The translations under genes were made by a program, and so were the position numbers. From Microbacteriaceae bacterium (GTDB lineage Bacteria; Actinomycetota; Actinomycetes; Actinomycetales; Microbacteriaceae), in contig JANRET010000017.1 of assembly GCA_030725885.1 (NCBI GenBank), positions 3,715 to 10,988 of the forward strand: a stretch of DNA of 7,274 bases, read 5' to 3'. The notes under the pieces are model-generated. The model was not told the DNA's origin. It made no database searches and worked only from the letters and a program-made list of their open reading frames with translations. Of this stretch, positions 4,877-7,274 are shown in pieces (within the stretch, counting starts at the first letter, position 1; every line of letters starts with the position of its first letter).

Positions 4877-6799
4877 CTAAATAAGTCCCCTCAACGTCAC
4901 GGTTGAACCTTTCGGAACCATGGTTCCTTCATTCGGATCGGTCGAGCCGGCTTCAGCCCAACTCTGAGCCCAGTGTCGTTTCGGGATTTCGGTGACCACC
5001 GTCACGGTGAACCCCAGTTCTTCGAGTGCCGCTTGAGCCGCGGCGATCGTGAGCCCGGACACCGCCGGCACCGCAACGAGTTCCGGACCCTTCGAAATCA
5101 CAAGCGAGACGGAACCGCCGGGACGAATTACCCCGCTGGACGAGGACACGGAAATGACACGTCCTGCGGCAATCGAAGCAGAAAATTCCTCGACGGATTT
5201 TCCCTTGACCGTGAGGTCGACGGTTGCCAGTGTTGCGGTGGCCTGTTCGATCGTCATTCCTTTGACGCTCGGGATTGTTCCGACGGACTCGGTGACAATC
5301 ACTGACTCCCCGGCGTACACCGTGTCGCCGGCCGCAATCGGTGAGCCATCGACGGTCGTCACCGCGATCACGGTGCCAGCGCTTATCGACTTGTGGAACT
5401 CTTTGGCGGTGTCCACTACCGAGATTCCGAGTTTTGCGAGTTGTGACGAAAAATCCACTGTCGTGATTCCATCGAAATTGGGGAACGCGATGGGTTCTGG
5501 TCCAAGTGAAACGACGAGGTGAACCTCCGTGCCCTTGGGCATTCCCGCCGTGATCTCGGGTGACGTCGTGATGACGAGCCCTTCGGTTATCTCGGTGTTG
5601 TACTCCTCGGAGTTGGGTGGCACAACGACAAATCCTGCCGTCGTAAGAGCAGCGGTAGCGGCGTCTTCGGTCATACCCAACACCGTGGCACTCGCTGTGA
5701 CGGCTCCCGGGCCGTAGAGGAACCACCACGTCGACCCGCCCCCGCCCAGGAGAACGAGAACGGTCACGAGAATCGTTGCGATTCGAAGGCCCCGCCGGGG
5801 CCTAAGGGGGGACATCGAATGGTCGACGGAGTCTCGTGCGCCGGGCGAGCGATCGGGCTGCAACCGAGGTAGCGTCTGCTGCGTTTCCCGCTCGTCTTCA
5901 ATGCTTTCCGGCGCACGCGCAGTGTCGATGACCGTGGTGGGAGCATCCGTCACGGACTCGGGGCGCTTGAGCGCCTGGGTCAGCGCGTCCAGCATCGTTC
6001 GCGCGTCGCGGGGGCGATCTGTCGGTTCTTTTTGAGTGGCCCACTGAATAACGTCGTCAACCGCGCGGCTTACGGTGGGGTTGAGTTCCGCGGCAAAAGG
6101 CATCGGTTCCTGTGCGTGTTGGACGGCAACTTGCATGGGCGTATCACCGATAAACGGTTGTCGTCCCGTGAGCATTTCGTACAGCATGATGCCAACCGAA
6201 TATAAATCGCTGCGATTGTCGGCCGACGTCCGCGTCAGAAGTTCGGGGGCGATGTACGCCACAGTTCCCATCAACGATTTGCCCGTATCGGTCGCGTTGT
6301 TGACCGGCCGGGCGAGACCGAAGTCACCAATCTTGATTCGTCCGTCATTGACGAGTATTACATTTTCTGGTTTGACATCTCGGTGCAAAATTCCTTCTCG
6401 GTGTGCGACAGACAGTCCGTGCAGAACTGCAGTGGCGATGTCGAGAGATTGTTCGACTGTCAAAGTTCCGAAATCATTGAGAAGATCTCGCAACGTCATT
6501 CCAGGCAGGTATTCCATAACCAAATACAGAGTGTCGTCTACGTGGCCTTGATCGAAGACGGACATGATGTTGGGGTGGGCGAGCCGTGCGGTGTGACGTG
6601 CTTCACGTATAAAACGAGCCGCATAATCAGTGTCATCGGCGAGGTGGTCGTGCATGATTTTGATCGCGACGAGTCGCTCGAGCCGGATGTCCTGAGCGAG
6701 ATAGACCTTCGCCATGCCACCACGGGCGATTCGCGATTGGATTCGATACCGATCGTCGAGGACTGTTCCGACCAGTCGGTCGTTCGAGTCGGTCACCAT
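4877..6799 (-). CDS. Membrane Ser/Thr protein kinase with four PASTA domains (PknL/PknB-like)
   Basis: This 640-residue single-pass kinase joins a cytoplasmic Hanks-type kinase to extracellular PASTA repeats that typically bind muropeptides or lipid II and tune cell-wall growth. Numbering is from ATG 6799. The Gly-rich loop is IARGGMAKVY (24-33). The ATP-binding Lys47 lies in VAIK, with its Glu66 partner. HRDVKPEN has catalytic Asp141 and Asn146. DFG is at 159-161, and the activation loop carries Thr170, Thr172, Ser175 and Thr179 before APE (184-186). A Pro/Arg/Thr-rich linker spans about 278-336 and a membrane helix about 340-362. Four PASTA repeats follow, near 367-437, 438-509, 510-575 and 576-640, with no tail. 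Catalytic residues are intact, so it should be active. An upstream in-frame ATG at 6886 would overlap the preceding gene and is disfavoured; GTG 6796 is also possible. Its place next to DAHP synthase, acyltransferase and fadD recalls mycobacterial pknL, although M. tuberculosis PknL lacks PASTA domains. Confidence 0.93.
   Translation of the reverse strand: MVTDSNDRLVGTVLDDRYRIQSRIARGGMAKVYLAQDIRLERLVAIKIMHDHLADDTDYAARFIREARHTARLAHPNIMSVFDQGHVDDTLYLVMEYLPGMTLRDLLNDFGTLTVEQSLDIATAVLHGLSVAHREGILHRDVKPENVILVNDGRIKIGDFGLARPVNNATDTGKSLMGTVAYIAPELLTRTSADNRSDLYSVGIMLYEMLTGRQPFIGDTPMQVAVQHAQEPMPFAAELNPTVSRAVDDVIQWATQKEPTDRPRDARTMLDALTQALKRPESVTDAPTTVIDTARAPESIEDERETQQTLPRLQPDRSPGARDSVDHSMSPLRPRRGLRIATILVTVLVLLGGGGSTWWFLYGPGAVTASATVLGMTEDAATAALTTAGFVVVPPNSEEYNTEITEGLVITTSPEITAGMPKGTEVHLVVSLGPEPIAFPNFDGITTVDFSSQLAKLGISVVDTAKEFHKSISAGTVIAVTTVDGSPIAAGDTVYAGESVIVTESVGTIPSVKGMTIEQATATLATVDLTVKGKSVEEFSASIAAGRVISVSSSSGVIRPGGSVSLVISKGPELVAVPAVSGLTIAAAQAALEELGFTVTVVTEIPKRHWAQSWAEAGSTDPNEGTMVPKGSTVTLRGLI
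4914..4927. terminator. Perfect 14-bp palindrome, possible weak terminator hairpin
   Basis: GGAACCATGGTTCC is a perfect palindrome 37 bp past the lysE stop, inside the last codons of the convergent kinase gene. On the + strand it is followed by TTCATT, a poor T-run. A second weak inverted repeat (TCAAC/GTTGA arms, 4891-4906) lies between it and the stops. Because the convergent genes abut, any terminator for the + operon must lie within the kinase gene, and this is the best candidate. Coding constraint or chance could equally explain it. Confidence 0.25.
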
Positions 6800-6806
6800 G
6801 CGTTCC

Positions 6807-6812
6807 AGTGTA
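6807..6812 (-). promoter_or_regulatory. Candidate -10 element of the kinase gene
   Basis: On the minus strand TACACT (6812-6807) fits TANNNT and lies 7 bases before the A of ATG 6799, the spacing expected for a leaderless transcript. Only a weak GGAA precedes the start. No clear -35 is seen upstream in the 55-bp spacer. If real, the kinase can be transcribed separately from the upstream lysozyme-like gene. Confidence 0.4.
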
Positions 6813-6854
6813 TGTCGGGGAAATACCCCCACCGCGGAGGCGTTCGGAAGTGTC

Positions 6855-7274
6855 CTAGGTAAGTTCGAAGAACCAGTTCCACGCACTTACTTCCCACTTA
6901 GCGTAAGCATCAGGGAAGGCACTTCGTTGAACCGCCTGTGCCGCGTCCGTCAGCGTCATGTGTTGCCAGCGCGAGATGTCAAGCAATCCGGGGTTCGAAC
7001 CGGGAGTCGGCGAGTTCGGGCCACCGAAAAACGCGCGCGCAGCATATCGAGGATCACGAATTTGGCTGACTGACCCCCAACCTGACGAGGGGCGCTGTTG
7101 AAATAGTCCGATTGAATCCCGATCGCCGTAGTCGATGTTTTTCAACTGTGATTCTTGGGCTGCCGTTGCGAGCGCAATGACAATCCCGAAATTTGAGATC
7201 CCCATTTCTCGTCCGACCTGGATGATTATTCGCGCGTTCGTAGCCATTTCGGGGGAGAGCGGACTAATGCCGAA
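6855..7274 (-). CDS. Lysozyme/transglycosylase-like cell-wall protein, C-terminal part (5'-truncated by window edge)
   Basis: The frame is open to the right edge, so 139 C-terminal residues are visible and the start, with any signal peptide or membrane anchor, lies outside. In fragment numbering, the LATAAQES segment carries Glu41-Ser42, followed by DYGDRDSIGLFQQRPSSGWG with GLFQQ at 56-60. This ES...GLFQ arrangement recalls the catalytic Glu and following motif of SLT-type lysozyme folds. The later AAQAVQRSAFPDAYAKW matches the ending of a widespread actinobacterial family of secreted or membrane-anchored proteins, often annotated hypothetical or transglycosylase-like. It probably cleaves or binds peptidoglycan outside the cell. 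An in-frame Met at 7247 is probably internal, since the homologous-looking sequence continues upstream of it. It is on the same strand as the PASTA kinase, 55 bp upstream, which suggests a shared role in wall growth. The fold is likely; enzymatic activity is not demonstrated. Confidence 0.75.
   Translation of the reverse strand, partial: FGISPLSPEMATNARIIIQVGREMGISNFGIVIALATAAQESQLKNIDYGDRDSIGLFQQRPSSGWGSVSQIRDPRYAARAFFGGPNSPTPGSNPGLLDISRWQHMTLTDAAQAVQRSAFPDAYAKWEVSAWNWFFELT

Noticed and set aside
4953..5729. 258-codon minus-strand frame inside the PASTA region of the kinase gene
   Set aside because: It is an alternate frame of the kinase extracellular domain. Its extreme Arg/His/Gly bias is typical of a frame-shifted reading of GC-rich codons.
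6815..6828. GGGG-TATTT-CCCC inverted repeat between the lysozyme-like gene and the kinase, as a terminator
   Set aside because: The stem is only 4 bp, no T-run follows on the minus strand, and the candidate kinase -10 comes immediately after it.
6797..6886. N-terminally extended kinase starting at ATG 6886
   Set aside because: The extra 29 residues show no kinase similarity, overlap the preceding gene and cross the spacer. The canonical kinase start region (DRYRI) begins shortly after ATG 6799, which also has a well-spaced -10.
1..7274. RNA genes, CRISPR arrays, insertion sequences, prophage or toxin-antitoxin genes
   Set aside because: No tRNA-like cloverleaf, regularly spaced repeats, transposase or integrase motifs, or small accessory genes were seen. 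Coding density and codon use look uniform housekeeping throughout.

Overview
The window looks like ordinary, gene-dense chromosome of a moderate-GC actinobacterium (about 55-60% GC by eye), possibly Microbacteriaceae-like. The evidence is a class II (plant/mycobacterial-type) DAHP synthase, a PASTA-domain Ser/Thr kinase, a FadD15-like acyl-CoA ligase, frequent GTG starts, TANNNT -10 elements placed for leaderless transcription, and a lysozyme-fold secreted-type protein of an actinobacterial kind. The family-level placement is inference. The gene set resembles the mycobacterial pknL-aroG-acyltransferase-fadD15 neighbourhood, with local differences.

Layout, left to right: (1) the 3' half of a peptide deformylase gene on +, ending at 252. 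(2) A convergent long-chain acyl-CoA synthetase on - (249-2075), whose stop codon overlaps the deformylase stop. (3) A 98-bp divergent promoter region (2076-2173). (4) A + strand operon: PlsC-type acyltransferase (2174-2872), class II DAHP synthase (2898-4268) and a LysE/ArgO-type exporter (4265-4876), the last two overlapping by ATGA. (5) A convergent PASTA Ser/Thr kinase on - (4877-6799) that abuts lysE with no spacer. (6) The 3' part of a lysozyme/transglycosylase-like gene on - (6855-7274), running off the right edge 55 bp upstream of the kinase.

Functionally, the acyl-CoA ligase and PlsC flank one divergent promoter region and could activate and use fatty acids for phospholipid synthesis. 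DAHP synthase commits carbon to aromatic amino acids and is translationally linked to an amino-acid exporter. The kinase and the muralytic-like protein both point to the cell wall. Only about 180 bp is non-coding, and no intergenic stretch exceeds 300 bp. I see no RNA gene, mobile element, CRISPR array or prophage.

I found no convincing new biological system. The most interesting points are small-scale: two convergent junctions with no spacer, a six-codon upstream ORF overlapping the DAHP synthase start, the DAHP synthase-exporter coupling, a displaced A10 lysine in the acyl-CoA ligase, and candidate leaderless promoters.
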